Below, piece by piece: positions 10,397 through 19,245 of a DNA stretch of 28,020 bases. Each line of letters begins with the position of its first letter. Positions within the stretch are counted from its first letter, which is position 1. The translations under genes were made by a program, and so were the position numbers. This DNA is from Candolleomyces eurysporus (taxonomy: Eukaryota > Basidiomycota > Agaricomycetes > Agaricales > Psathyrellaceae): the NCBI GenBank assembly GCA_027579435.1, contig JANBPK010000088.1:1-28020 (forward strand). Reading direction: 5' to 3'. The notes under the pieces were generated by a model. The model saw nothing but the letters and a program-made list of their open reading frames with translations, did not search any database and was not told where the DNA came from.

Positions 10397-12658
10397 TTAT
10401 GAATCGGAGTATTTCACCGTAATCACAGGCCTGATAGTCTTGTCGGTGATCCTGCGAGAGAGCAAACCGCCGAATACTTCGCGGTTCTCATGACTATTCG
10501 TGCATTCTGCTTTCTGGCGAAAGCGCTCATCTAAAGCGCTTGACGAAAATAAACTTCCCACACCTGGCTGATTCTTGACCTTCTCGAGTGCCCGCTCCCA
10601 TTCTTCCCCCATTATGCGATTTGTGTTCTCTATCAGTTTCTTGTATGTCGTCTGCTGGAAGTCTTCGAGTGTTGCTTCGGTCAGTGCTTTGATGACCGCC
10701 CGAGTGAAGAGCCCTCCTGCATGCGGCAGTTCAAATGCTTGTCCCCAAGCAGATGTTCCGGCAAGGACGACATGCGAAGAGTGCGGAGTGAGGATATCTA
10801 CCTTCTGGGGAGCAGAAGAAACCCCGGTTCCTCTCCTGGTAATTCCAAATACTTCAAAATCGTGGGGTTCCCGCGGAATCTGGTGGGGAGGGACTGGCGC
10901 CGGAGTTCTAGTAATATTGTAGCCCTTGTAGCGTGTACCCAGAGAGCCCGCGTGGCATGTGTCCATTATAAGCGTCTTAAATCATGAAATAAATAAATTC
11001 AATGGGTGGACAGTCACGGGCAGAGAGCAACATTTACTCACGACGTTCTTTGTTTTTTCATCCGCAATGCGACGTAGCAAAGCTTGGATTGTGTCGTATG
11101 AAAGGTAGGATTTCCTGACTGCTTGCCTTTCCTGGTCCAAATATGGATCAGGTGTTGCGTCTGCTCCATGTGGGACAAGATAGGTTGTTATATCGTTGGA
11201 TGTCGCGCGCATAAAGCTATGGGTGGCGAAGTAAATGATGATAGGGGCGTTCGGTTCCACGGATGCTCTTTGCGAAAGTCCTTCGAGTTCCTCGACAATC
11301 CGCTCCTTCGTTGCATCTGCGTTGCGCAGGAGCACGATCTGATCGTGAGGGACTAGAAGAGTGCTTTCAAGGTATTTTTTCATCTCCATCGCATCGGATA
11401 CGCATGACTGCAAGTCGGGAAATGATGGGGATTTGAATTCATCAATTCCGACAATTAAAGCATGCATGTCATCCGCAGTCACCGAATTGAGTTCCCAACC
11501 AACTGCATGTAGGCTTGAGCTGGCAGGATCTCCCCCATCCTCGATTTCCCCAGCAACCTTTTCCAGGACGATTGGGGACTTGGGGTCGTCTTCAGCTGGA
11601 TTGCAAGCCCATAACAGTGTCCGGAACGCAGCCAGTATGGCTTCACCTATGAGCCAAAGAACGGGTCCTTTGGAATCTGTACGAGGGCTGGCCTGGACGA
11701 TGCTGAAGCATCCCACGTACCCGACGACGGCCAGAACCACCCCAGACAGAAGAAAAAATTGACATGCCAGGCAGAGCGGAATAGCCGGGTCGATGATTGG
11801 CCTGGTTGGCCCCCCCGAAGCTGTCTGGGATTTGTCCTCGGAGAGGAACGAGAATGAGGACCATGTTCCAATCCCTGCTTTGACGCAATCCCCGTTCTCG
11901 ATATGCGGGTCGGAGAATGTTTCATCCAACAGCTTTTTCAGCACATTCTTCGATCGTTTGCCAGGGTCCCAGAAAACGGGAATGGGCATCAAGTTGCGAG
12001 TCATGTACCTATCCGTTGCCATGAATCGAATTCTGCAGTATAACTCGTCCAGCAATCGGAGCTGGAAGATGAGCTGAATGGTAATTACGACCATACTGCA
12101 TCCAGCGATCCGTAAAATAGGATAGATCCAGGTTGATTGGAAGGATCGGTCGGGAAGGGTTTGGGTGATGAGGAATACGTATGGGAGAAGGCCCAAGCTG
12201 CCGAGGAGAGCAGTCGCGCAGATCATTCTAACATTCCACAAAATGATGTCCTTGGACCAAGGTTTCACTGTTACGGATCGTATATGCTTGTTAGCGAGAA
12301 TTTTCTGTAGTTTATCTTCCGCCTTGTAGAGGTTTTTTCGATTGCCTTTGTCACGGCAGGTCAAAAGCGCCCCAGTTCCCTCCGCCACGAATCCTGCGTT
12401 ACGAAGCAGCGTCGGTCCAGGGAACCACTGGTGATCGATGCTCGTCCAGAGGACGAGAAATCCCGCCTTGACGATTCCCAGGCTGCCAAAGATGGACATT
12501 GGGGTGGCTGCTGCGTACAACCAACCCCGCTCTAGAGCAGAGGTGGCAAGCGCCGCGCACTGCTCGGTGCCAAGAAGTGGAAGCAACGCTGAGACGTCTT
12601 GAATGCCGCTTGTAGCCACACCAATGACTCCCGCAGGTTTTTCGTCTGTAGAGTTCAT
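10397..12658 (-). CDS. C1: membrane-anchored caspase-like (peptidase C14) protein
   Basis: Two exons, 12658-11042 and 10975-10397 (intron 66 bp), give 731 residues. The frame is open further upstream, but ATG 12658 aligns with the starts of C2 and C3 and lies just after a conserved 5' UTR intron. The N-terminal block (Gly-Val-Ala-Thr-Ser-Gly-Ile-Gln-Asp-Val-Ser near residue 11) leads into about five hydrophobic segments over residues 1-370. The caspase-like domain begins at about 395 with Ala-Leu-Ile-Val-Gly-Ile. The catalytic His is His480 in YFATHS; the catalytic Cys is Cys546 in MDTCHAG. Later features fit fungal C14 proteins: SHVVLAGTS, Gly-Gly-Leu-Phe-Thr, and a QKAECTN segment before Arg-Glu-Val-Phe-Gly-Gly. 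C1 is the most complete p10-like copy and lacks the two extra introns of C2-C4. Likely a membrane-tethered cysteine protease, probably with basic (Arg/Lys) P1 preference as in metacaspases; that preference is a guess. Confidence 0.8.
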
Positions 12659-12666
12659 GACGAGGG

Positions 12667-12723
12667 CTGCACAGTGGATCGTCAAGATTTGTCTAGCTCC
12701 CATATGCGTAATAGATCGCTCAC
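12667..12723 (-). other. Predicted 5' UTR intron of C1
   Basis: GTGAGC at 12723 and CAG ending at 12667 bound a 57 bp intron that stops 8 bases before the ATG. C2 (16973-17032) and C3 (21700-21756) have an intron of the same size and donor at the same place, with a CTGAC/TTGAC-like branch site. Conservation across diverged paralogues is the main support. Confidence 0.6.
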
Positions 12724-13054
12724 TTATTATACTCGTATCCAAGAAGTTGACTTGAGCTGGGCGCGGGCAGAGGAATTTGGTACCGCAACTCGTTCGATGG
12801 CCGCCTTCATTATAAGGCACCTGGCTTTTCTTTTTTAGTTCGACATGCATTGCAGCGTGCGGTGAACGGTCGACGTGGTAGCGAGCTCGGAGTGGAGGCG
12901 AACTCAGTCATGATCGAATCGAAGAAGCCGGACTCATACGACATGAAGCTTTGAAGCTGCAATAAACCTATTTTTAGTACTTCTCACACCATCCTAAGCA
13001 ATCTCTCGCATTTAATATCTGGGTCTTGTCGACTGGCAAGATCCGATGCTCCAC

Positions 13055-13225
13055 GCCGCACTTTTGGTGCGGCTACACGCCTTCCCATAGTTTAAATTGG
13101 ATTGGAAGGCATCAGTGAGAGCATTTAATTAATGTCTTCTCAGCCGCAGCAGACCTCGCGTAGTGTCAATTGTCATATCTCATAATTCAACGTGTAGGCT
13201 CAGCATCCGGAGCGTTTTGCTCCGG
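13055..13225. other. Cluster of short perfect hairpins
   Basis: Three palindromes lie within 170 bp: GCCGCAC-TTTTG-GTGCGGC (13055-13073), a GCCTTCC...GGAAGGC pair (about 13079-13111) and CCGGAGC-GTTTT-GCTCCGG (13207-13225). Two have seven-base stems and T-rich five-base loops. They look like the hairpin elements seen in some fungal mitochondrial genomes, so a nuclear insertion of organelle DNA or a small mobile hairpin element are both possible. No gene is visible in 12724-13700. Confidence 0.45.
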
Positions 13226-13829
13226 CTTCTTGCCTCCAATCCAGGCGCTGCTTCGAGGAGGAAAGGTTCAGGGTTTGTGAATAGGACCAGACTCGGTTAT
13301 CTTTTCTGTCCCGCATCCCGAATTATCCTCACAGTCCCTAGAATTTATTGCTCTTTCCCGGACGCAATACAAGGGCAGGTGGCCGGCGAGAGCCCTACAT
13401 CAGGACGGTCAGGACGTACCTTCTATCTCACAAATCGCTCAAGACACGCTGGAATGTGGAGCCCATACGATGGGCGAGCAAATATTTTTGCCCAGATTCG
13501 AGCCGTGAAACTCCGGATCATCCATGGGATGCCTCCAATTTTTAGCCCGTTCTCTTCAACCCTTAAAGGCGCCCCTATGATCATTTTCGAGTGATAGAAT
13601 CCGACGATCTATGTGAAACAGGCCCTCTACAGGAGCCCACAACGCACCACGCCCAGCGCCTAATTCATTCCCGGGGATCCGTCTCGCTTTCTTAGTCGTT
13701 TCTTAGATTCCATGACGTGGAGCACCTCATGTCTCCTCACGCTCATAATTAACATTTGCAATCGAATACCCTTAGCTTCGGATCGAAGCATGTCAGTGAA
13801 CATAGCATGTAACAAACCCAAAGGAGGAG

Positions 13830-14281
13830 CCTCAGGCGTTGAGGAACAAACGCGGCATCAAAGGAGAGCAGGTAGGAGAGCGAAGAAAAAGGAGAATCTT
13901 CGAGTTTCGAATGCACGCGTAAGAAGCCTGTACGGAAATGAAATGGCTGCTGCTAACTTTCAACACGGCTTTGGCACCAGCGAACCACCAGCGATAACCA
14001 ATACATCTCAGCAGCCTCCCAAGGACCTCAGCTTGCCATGAATCCGACTCCCTCCACGAACCCCACTGAAGTTGCACCTGCTTCTACTCCTACGCCAGCC
14101 AATAGTTTGTCGACCGTACCACTTGGCCCAGGCAATGCTTGGGAAAACAATGAACGGGAGAGTGACACTGCTTTCTTCAGATTCCTCGCCGACACGCCCG
14201 GCTATCCTAGGGCTTTCCGATGAGCCATTTGTATCTGTTGAGTACAGTGCCACCAAGCGACTCTGTTTGCTGGAGATGTGA
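13830..14281 (+). pseudogene. Relic of a RING-family gene (first fragment)
   Basis: No continuous gene remains. A basic stretch (about 13850-13910, Arg/Lys-rich) is followed by Pro/Ser/Thr-rich sequence, then a block reading Glu-Asn-Asn-Glu at about 14150, then Asp-Glu-Pro-Phe-Val-Ser-Val-Glu-Tyr-Ser-Ala-Thr-Lys at 14219. The last piece matches the first visible residues of the RING gene at bases 5-45 (DEPFVSAEQSATK). Frames break between the pieces and the zinc-binding part is absent. Confidence 0.6.
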
Positions 14282-14386
14282 GCAAGTTGTGTGCATACTT
14301 TCCCCACGGAGTGAGTTGCGTTGAGAGATGATGGTATTGTGAGATAATGTGTAACAGCAAGTACAAAGGGTAAGCGCATGAGATAC

Positions 14387-16959
14387 TTAGAGGTCGGAGT
14401 ATTGTACTGTAATGACGGGCATGACGCCGTCTTCAAGAACTCTGCGAGAAAACAACCCGTTGAAAAGGAGGCGATTCTGGTAGATGCTAGTGCAAATTGC
14501 TTCTTGCCCCGTACTACAAGAAAGAACGTCAGCCCTGTCATACCTGAGTTCGATATCGGTAAGGATACTGACCATCTCATTTTGTCGTTAATTTCATCGA
14601 TGAGCTTCTTGTATGTCATCTCCCCCAGAGCATCGGATTTTTCGAGTAAATCGAGCAGTGACCTTGTGAAATTGCCACCATGGTTTCTCTGCTCGCGAGC
14701 AACGTCGTCTGCACCGGTTCCGGCAATCAGGATATGTGAAGAATGGCCAACCAGAATCTCTGAGGGAGACCATGAATTCATACGCGCTGAAACTCGCAAA
14801 ACACAGCAACTTACCTGTAGTCTTCTTGCTCAGTCTCGCGGACCGCTTTACTGGCGATATCGTCCTAAAATGAAAGTCGGGTTGCGTTTCAGAAAGATGA
14901 CCGTCACTTGAACTTTCCCCGACTTCATTCACGACAACGGAATAATCGGTTTTCTTTGTAGGAGACTCTTCGCTGTCTATTCCTCGAGATGGAAACTGCG
15001 GATAAGGAGAGGGCGGAGGGCTCGAAGGCGATCGGTTGTCGAATCTCTCGTTTCTGCCCAGAGCGCCGGCGTGACAAGAGTCCAGGATGAGGATCTACAG
15101 AGGGAATCAATATCGCCGTCATAGTTTGCTAGGCCCAGCAAATCCGTACTCACGATGTTGTCTGTTTTCGCTTCCGCGATACGACGGAGAATATCCACAA
15201 TATCGTCATACGAGATACAGGCATCCGCAAGTGCTGAACTGGCTGCACCCTCCAAGTCGTCGTGCGAGGGAGTCTGGTTATCGACCTTGGGAGCATGGGG
15301 AACAAGGTACGCCCGTTTGTTGTCTGACTTGACAAAGCTGTGTGAAGCGAAATAGATGACAACCGGGGCGTCCTGTGCCACAGACGCCTTGCGCGACAGA
15401 GCTTCGAGTTCCTCGATGATACGTTCTTTCGTTGCTTGAGAGTCATATAAAGTGACTATTTGGTCCCGGGGCACTAGAAGCGTATCCTCGAGATAGCTGG
15501 CGACTCGTTTCGCGTCTGGGACGCATTCAGACAGGTCTCGAAAGCTGCTGCCCTTGTAATCATTGATTCCGACGATGAGGGCGTGCATGTCGTCTGCGGT
15601 CACTGCGTTGAGCATCCAACCGATGCCATAAGAACTCTTCTTCTGAACTTCAGCTCCATCCTTTGTTGTCCTAACCTTTTCCAACGCTATTGGTGATTTG
15701 GCGTCGTCCCATTTCGGGTTGGCGGCCCATACGAGGGTTCTGATGATGGCTAGCAACGCTTCGCAAACGAGCCAAACCAGAGCCCCTTTCGAGTCTGCAC
15801 GAGGACTGGCCTGCACGACGCTGAAGCATCCGATATATCCCACTACTATCAGAATCAAGCCGAACGAAAGAGAAATTTGGCAAGCGCAGAGGAAGAGAGT
15901 GGTGGTGATGATGTGTGTGCCTGAGCGTACCGCCGGTACCGCTGGCGGAGACTCTGTCAGTGCCTTCTCGGCTATGATAAGGTTTGACGACGAGCGCCGA
16001 ATCGAAGGGGCAGGAGGTGCTGGTGAAGGAGGTGGCTGCTCGCCGTTCGGGGGGACATACATGGGGAAGGAGAAGGAAGATAACGTGCGTCCTCGTACGC
16101 ACTTCTTTGTGTGGTCGTCGAGAATAGTGAGATTTGTTGGACGGCGCCATCGCATAGTGGTGGGTAGGATCTGGTTGGAAGCAGGTGATTTTTCTACGCC
16201 CGAGGTTTCGTTACTGTCGCAGCAGAGGCTTCGCAGTTGCTTCAAAGTGCTCCTTGAGCATTCGTTCGGGTCCCAGAACGAAGGTAACGCCTTCCCATGG
16301 TCCTTGAGAAAGGCATCGGTCGCTAAGAATCGAATCCTGCAATATGTCTCTTCTAAGATCCGGAGTTGGAAGATGAACTGGATGGAAATCGCCACCATAT
16401 CACAGCCAACTATCCGCAAGATGGGATAAAGCCATGTCTCTTGAAAGGGCTGATCGGGAAGGAATTGAATGATCAGGAATATGTATGGAAGGAGGGCAAG
16501 GGTGCTGAGGAAAACGGTCGCGCAGACTAAACGGATATTCCAAAGGATGAAGTCCTTGGATAGAAGGTTGATCTTCACGGATCGTATTCGTTTCTTCGAG
16601 AGTATACACCGCAGCTTATCCTCTGCAGCGTAGAGATGTCGGTAATCTTCAGCAACATGGACCAACAGTTCTCCGATCCCGGAGGGCGTAAACCCAGCAT
16701 TTCGAAGAAGAGATGGACCGGGGAACCAGCGGGTGTCGATGCTTCCCCAGAGCACAACGAGCCCGGCTTTGGCAATCCCAAGGCTACCGAAAATGGACAT
16801 TGGGGTGGCTGCTGCGTACAACAGACCACGCTGCAAAGCGGAAGTAACGAGCCTCTCGCATTGCCCCGTTCCGAGAAGGGGGAGAAGCGCTGAGACATCT
16901 TGTATGCCACTTGTGGCTACTCCTATCAATCCCGGAGGTTTCTCGCCGTTGGCGCTCAT
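14387..16959 (-). CDS. C2: membrane-anchored caspase-like (peptidase C14) protein
   Basis: Exons 16959-15154, 15094-14815, 14759-14573 and 14513-14387 (introns 59, 55 and 59 bp) give 799 residues with phases closing exactly. Hydrophobic segments are at about 45-72, 137-166, 176-199, 348-378 and 392-411; a Pro-rich linker lies at 303-345. The caspase-like domain starts at Ala460-Leu-Ile-Val-Gly. His540 lies in YFASHS and Cys609 in LDSCHAG, split from each other by the first intron. After Cys609 comes a low-complexity Ser/Pro insert of about 80 residues, then GHSSHILIAGTG, Gly-Gly-Asn-Phe-Thr, and a final TGQEAICTS segment before NRLLFNGLFSRR, the counterpart of the fungal C14 p10 end. It is closest to C4. 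The topology predicts a large caspase-like domain after the last membrane segment, probably cytosolic (inference). Confidence 0.85.
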
Positions 16960-16972
16960 GATTACAGTGACG

Positions 16973-17032
16973 CTGCCCAGGATTGGCGTTTATGAGTCTG
17001 GGATTTGAAGTTTGTCTGCTCACAGGGCTCAC
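16973..17032 (-). other. Predicted 5' UTR intron of C2
   Basis: GTGAGC at 17032 to CAG at 16973 (60 bp) ends 13 bases before the ATG and corresponds to the introns predicted before C1 and C3. Confidence 0.6.
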
Positions 17033-17275
17033 CTATCGGCACGGCTGCAGCGAAGCAATAAACCAAACACCTCTGAGGGGCGGGTCGGGGAAGAGATGGA
17101 TCCGCAGCTGCGTCCGCACCGTTTTTATGAGGTCCTCAGCCTCTGCAGCGTGGCATCTGAGCGCCTACATACCATGAGAGCCAATAGAATTCATAACCAC
17201 GGAGAGTGGGGCTATTGAATAGTTTGATGTCGCGAATCAACACGATTTAGCCACGCAAAGATGAATGATACTAGT
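17033..17275 (-). promoter_or_regulatory. C2 promoter, conserved with C3
   Basis: This block matches 21757-21985 upstream of C3. Shared pieces include the donor region of the 5' UTR intron, 'gcacggct..cagcgaag', 'tttttatg.gg.cctcag', 'gcagcgtggca' and a stretch around 17172 reading 'accatgaga.ccaatag'. The last piece contains CCAAT on the plus strand, which is ATTGG on the gene strand, a possible CCAAT-box. C1 shows only weak similarity here. Confidence 0.55.
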
Positions 17276-17814
17276 TACTCACAATCACCGTGATATTCTA
17301 TTTGGTCAGCGCTAGCCAAGTTTGACCCTGAAACGACAGCAATCGTAAGAATAGATTGAGAGAATCTTTGTATGGGCTTCCAACGAGACATTTGCTCAGC
17401 AGAAGGTGGAGTCGTTCGGTGGTAACTGGCGAAGTGGTGGTGCGTTCAGCAGTCAAACTCGGCGGGCGCCGCGCCACCGCATGTTGCCGAGTATTCAAGG
17501 TCCGCATTGAAACGCCCAACCAAAACACCATCGGAGATGAGTCTTTAGCCTATCAGTGCGGACCCGTCGCTACATTCAGCCCTCGTACTCTAGGTCTATC
17601 CTGGCTTCCACAGTCCATTCTGGGAACGGACCCTCAACACGAGTCAACAGCATGCCCTCACCTAGGCGCCTAATCCTTCCTCTAGGCTACCTCTCGCCTT
17701 ACTGGGCTGGGTTCTCTGACTGAACTCGGGAGACAGCTCGCGTCCGTTCAAGTCAGGAATCTAGATTTATTCAGCTTTCTGAATGAAACATTGCACTACG
17801 ATAAGGGTTCTCAT
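17276..17814. other. Intergenic sequence, nothing recognised
   Basis: One open frame of about 105 codons (17356-17673, +) has no family features or paralogue in the window, and I do not consider it a gene. No repeat or RNA gene is seen. Confidence 0.4.
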
Positions 17815-18063
17815 TCAACACTCTCGGATTAAGCTTAGAGTCCGTGCGCCATCCTCGAGGCTCTTTTGCCACGCTGCCAGTGGAACACTCATACCCAAGG
17901 TGTGCTTTTCAAACGCCCTCCTATGACTTCTCAGGATGTCATATAGCTGATCGATCGAATCAAATAAGAGGTTACGGAATAACACATGAACAATAGTATA
18001 CAGAAAGCGACGTCGTGGATCGCAAAGTACGGCACGGAGGAGAAGGGTATCACTATCTGAACA
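17815..18063 (-). pseudogene. Unidentified coding remnant or terminal exon
   Basis: An ATG-less frame of 82 codons ends at a stop at 17815-17817. It reads like a real protein: a leucine-rich start (Asp-Thr-Leu-Leu-Leu-Arg), then RRRFLYTIVHVLFRNLLFD, then a charged helix with Arg-Ser-His-Arg-Arg-Ala-Phe-Glu and a final Trp-Gln-Lys-Ser-Leu-Glu. Alternating hydrophobic and charged residues suggest a helical repeat protein. A possible splice acceptor (ttcag) lies near 18058. I see no exon upstream that would join it, so it is probably the 3' piece of a lost gene. I do not recognise the family. Confidence 0.4.
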
Positions 18064-18100
18064 TCAAATTCTCAGCTTGGTCCAGGAGCAATCCAGGAGG

Positions 18101-18990
18101 TCATCTACCCTCGCCCATGACTGAATAAATCGTCATTTNGGCCCTGGTCCAGGCCTTGACGCCACCGCGGGTGCTGGTGCTCATAACCCCGCTGGTACCG
18201 GTGCCCCAGGAAACGGCCAACCCGCTAACCCGCTGAGGGCGGGGCGCCAAGGATGCCCGAAGGTTTGGGGCCCCACCTTCCTTTGCTGACCTTGAACGAG
18301 GTAAACGACCCACTTATCAAAGTTTTGCAGGTTCCGGTCAGCTCGGTGAGGCGATTGGAGCGAGTAGGTAAGGGTCATGAGAACAGTACGACGGAGAGTG
18401 ATTCGACGTCCAAGCGGCAACGTGAAAAAATGAAGCGAGGGAGGAGAAGTATCACCCGGAGATTATTCATCTGCCCTGTGCCTACGTTTCCCATCCAGTG
18501 TCTGCCCATGGTTCTCGTGGCCCAAGCAAACGACGTGCAGATTTAATATTGACCTCGAGAACTTGACCTATGTTCCTTATCGGCAGCGAGATGCGGCCCC
18601 GTCTAGCACCCAGCAGTAATCCAACTACCAGTACGACAACCTAATTATAAGATAATGCGACAGCCACCAACCAGGCTTCCACATCAACAGCGCCGGCTCA
18701 ACCTTCGTTAACGAGCCGTCTGTTACTCCTGCCCAACCCCAAGAGGCTGCACGAGGTCGTACAGATTCCTTTTCTTTTCTGGGCCGCGTGGTAGTACCTC
18801 GGCAGGCAGCGTCGGAGCCGCCCAGCACAACCACAGCTAACAACATCGCCAGTCAATCGGTCGATCACCCCACCTCCTCCTGGTCCAGGTGAAGTTGGCG
18901 AGAATAATGAATTTGACGCCTCTACTTCAGATTCCCCTCTTATTAGCTTGCCATCCCTGGTGCCTTCATATGCCTCCTTGCGGCTTGTTT
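18101..18990 (+). pseudogene. Relic of a RING-family gene (second fragment)
   Basis: A Gly/Pro/Ala-rich stretch (18140-18240), a Lys/Arg-rich stretch (about 18410-18450) and Pro/Thr-rich sequence (18660-18850) are followed by Gly-Glu-Asn-Asn-Glu at about 18898 with 'acttcagattcccct' just after. The order and the Glu-Asn-Asn-Glu block match the fragment at 13830-14281 and the composition fits the missing N-terminal half of the RING gene. Frames are broken repeatedly and one N (18139) lies inside. Its end runs into the R2 tail repeat, as expected if the RING-coding part was deleted. Confidence 0.5.
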
Positions 18991-19014
18991 GATGGGCGCT
19001 GGTGGACCTGGCTT

Positions 19015-19165
19015 TGGGTACCGACATAGATATATTTGTATCCCCAACACGCACTTATTTATTCTACATTACCGTAACCTTTTTCCCCAGTTTCTCAGTT
19101 ACGTTGTAGCGGTATTTTTCCATGTAAGAGACTGCTACTATAAGTTGACAAAGAAAATTTCGTAC
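19015..19165 (+). repeat. RING-gene 3' flank, copy R2
   Basis: This is the second copy of the tail described at 441-600, ending in 'agttgacaaag'. It follows the second RING relic and abuts the 3' end of C3, which places it where a RING gene once lay. Confidence 0.6.
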
Positions 19166-19245
19166 AACTATAAGCCATGACTCTGTCCCATTGTGTGGAC
19201 AATGATACAATAGAAAATCGAAGAGTGATGCGTAGATGTGCTTTC

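Noticed and set aside
10620..10720. An extra intron in C1 exon 2 matching the last intron of C2-C4
   Set aside because: A GTGTGG...CAG pair of 50 bp exists but would break the frame, while the unspliced reading gives a sensible p10-like end.
12659..12850. Upstream in-frame extension of C1 by 64 codons
   Set aside because: It has no counterpart in C2, lies partly in a predicted 5' UTR intron and is less protein-like than the part after 12658.
13163..13594. Plus-strand open frame of 143 codons
   Set aside because: It contains hairpins and has no family features or paralogue; it is probably chance.
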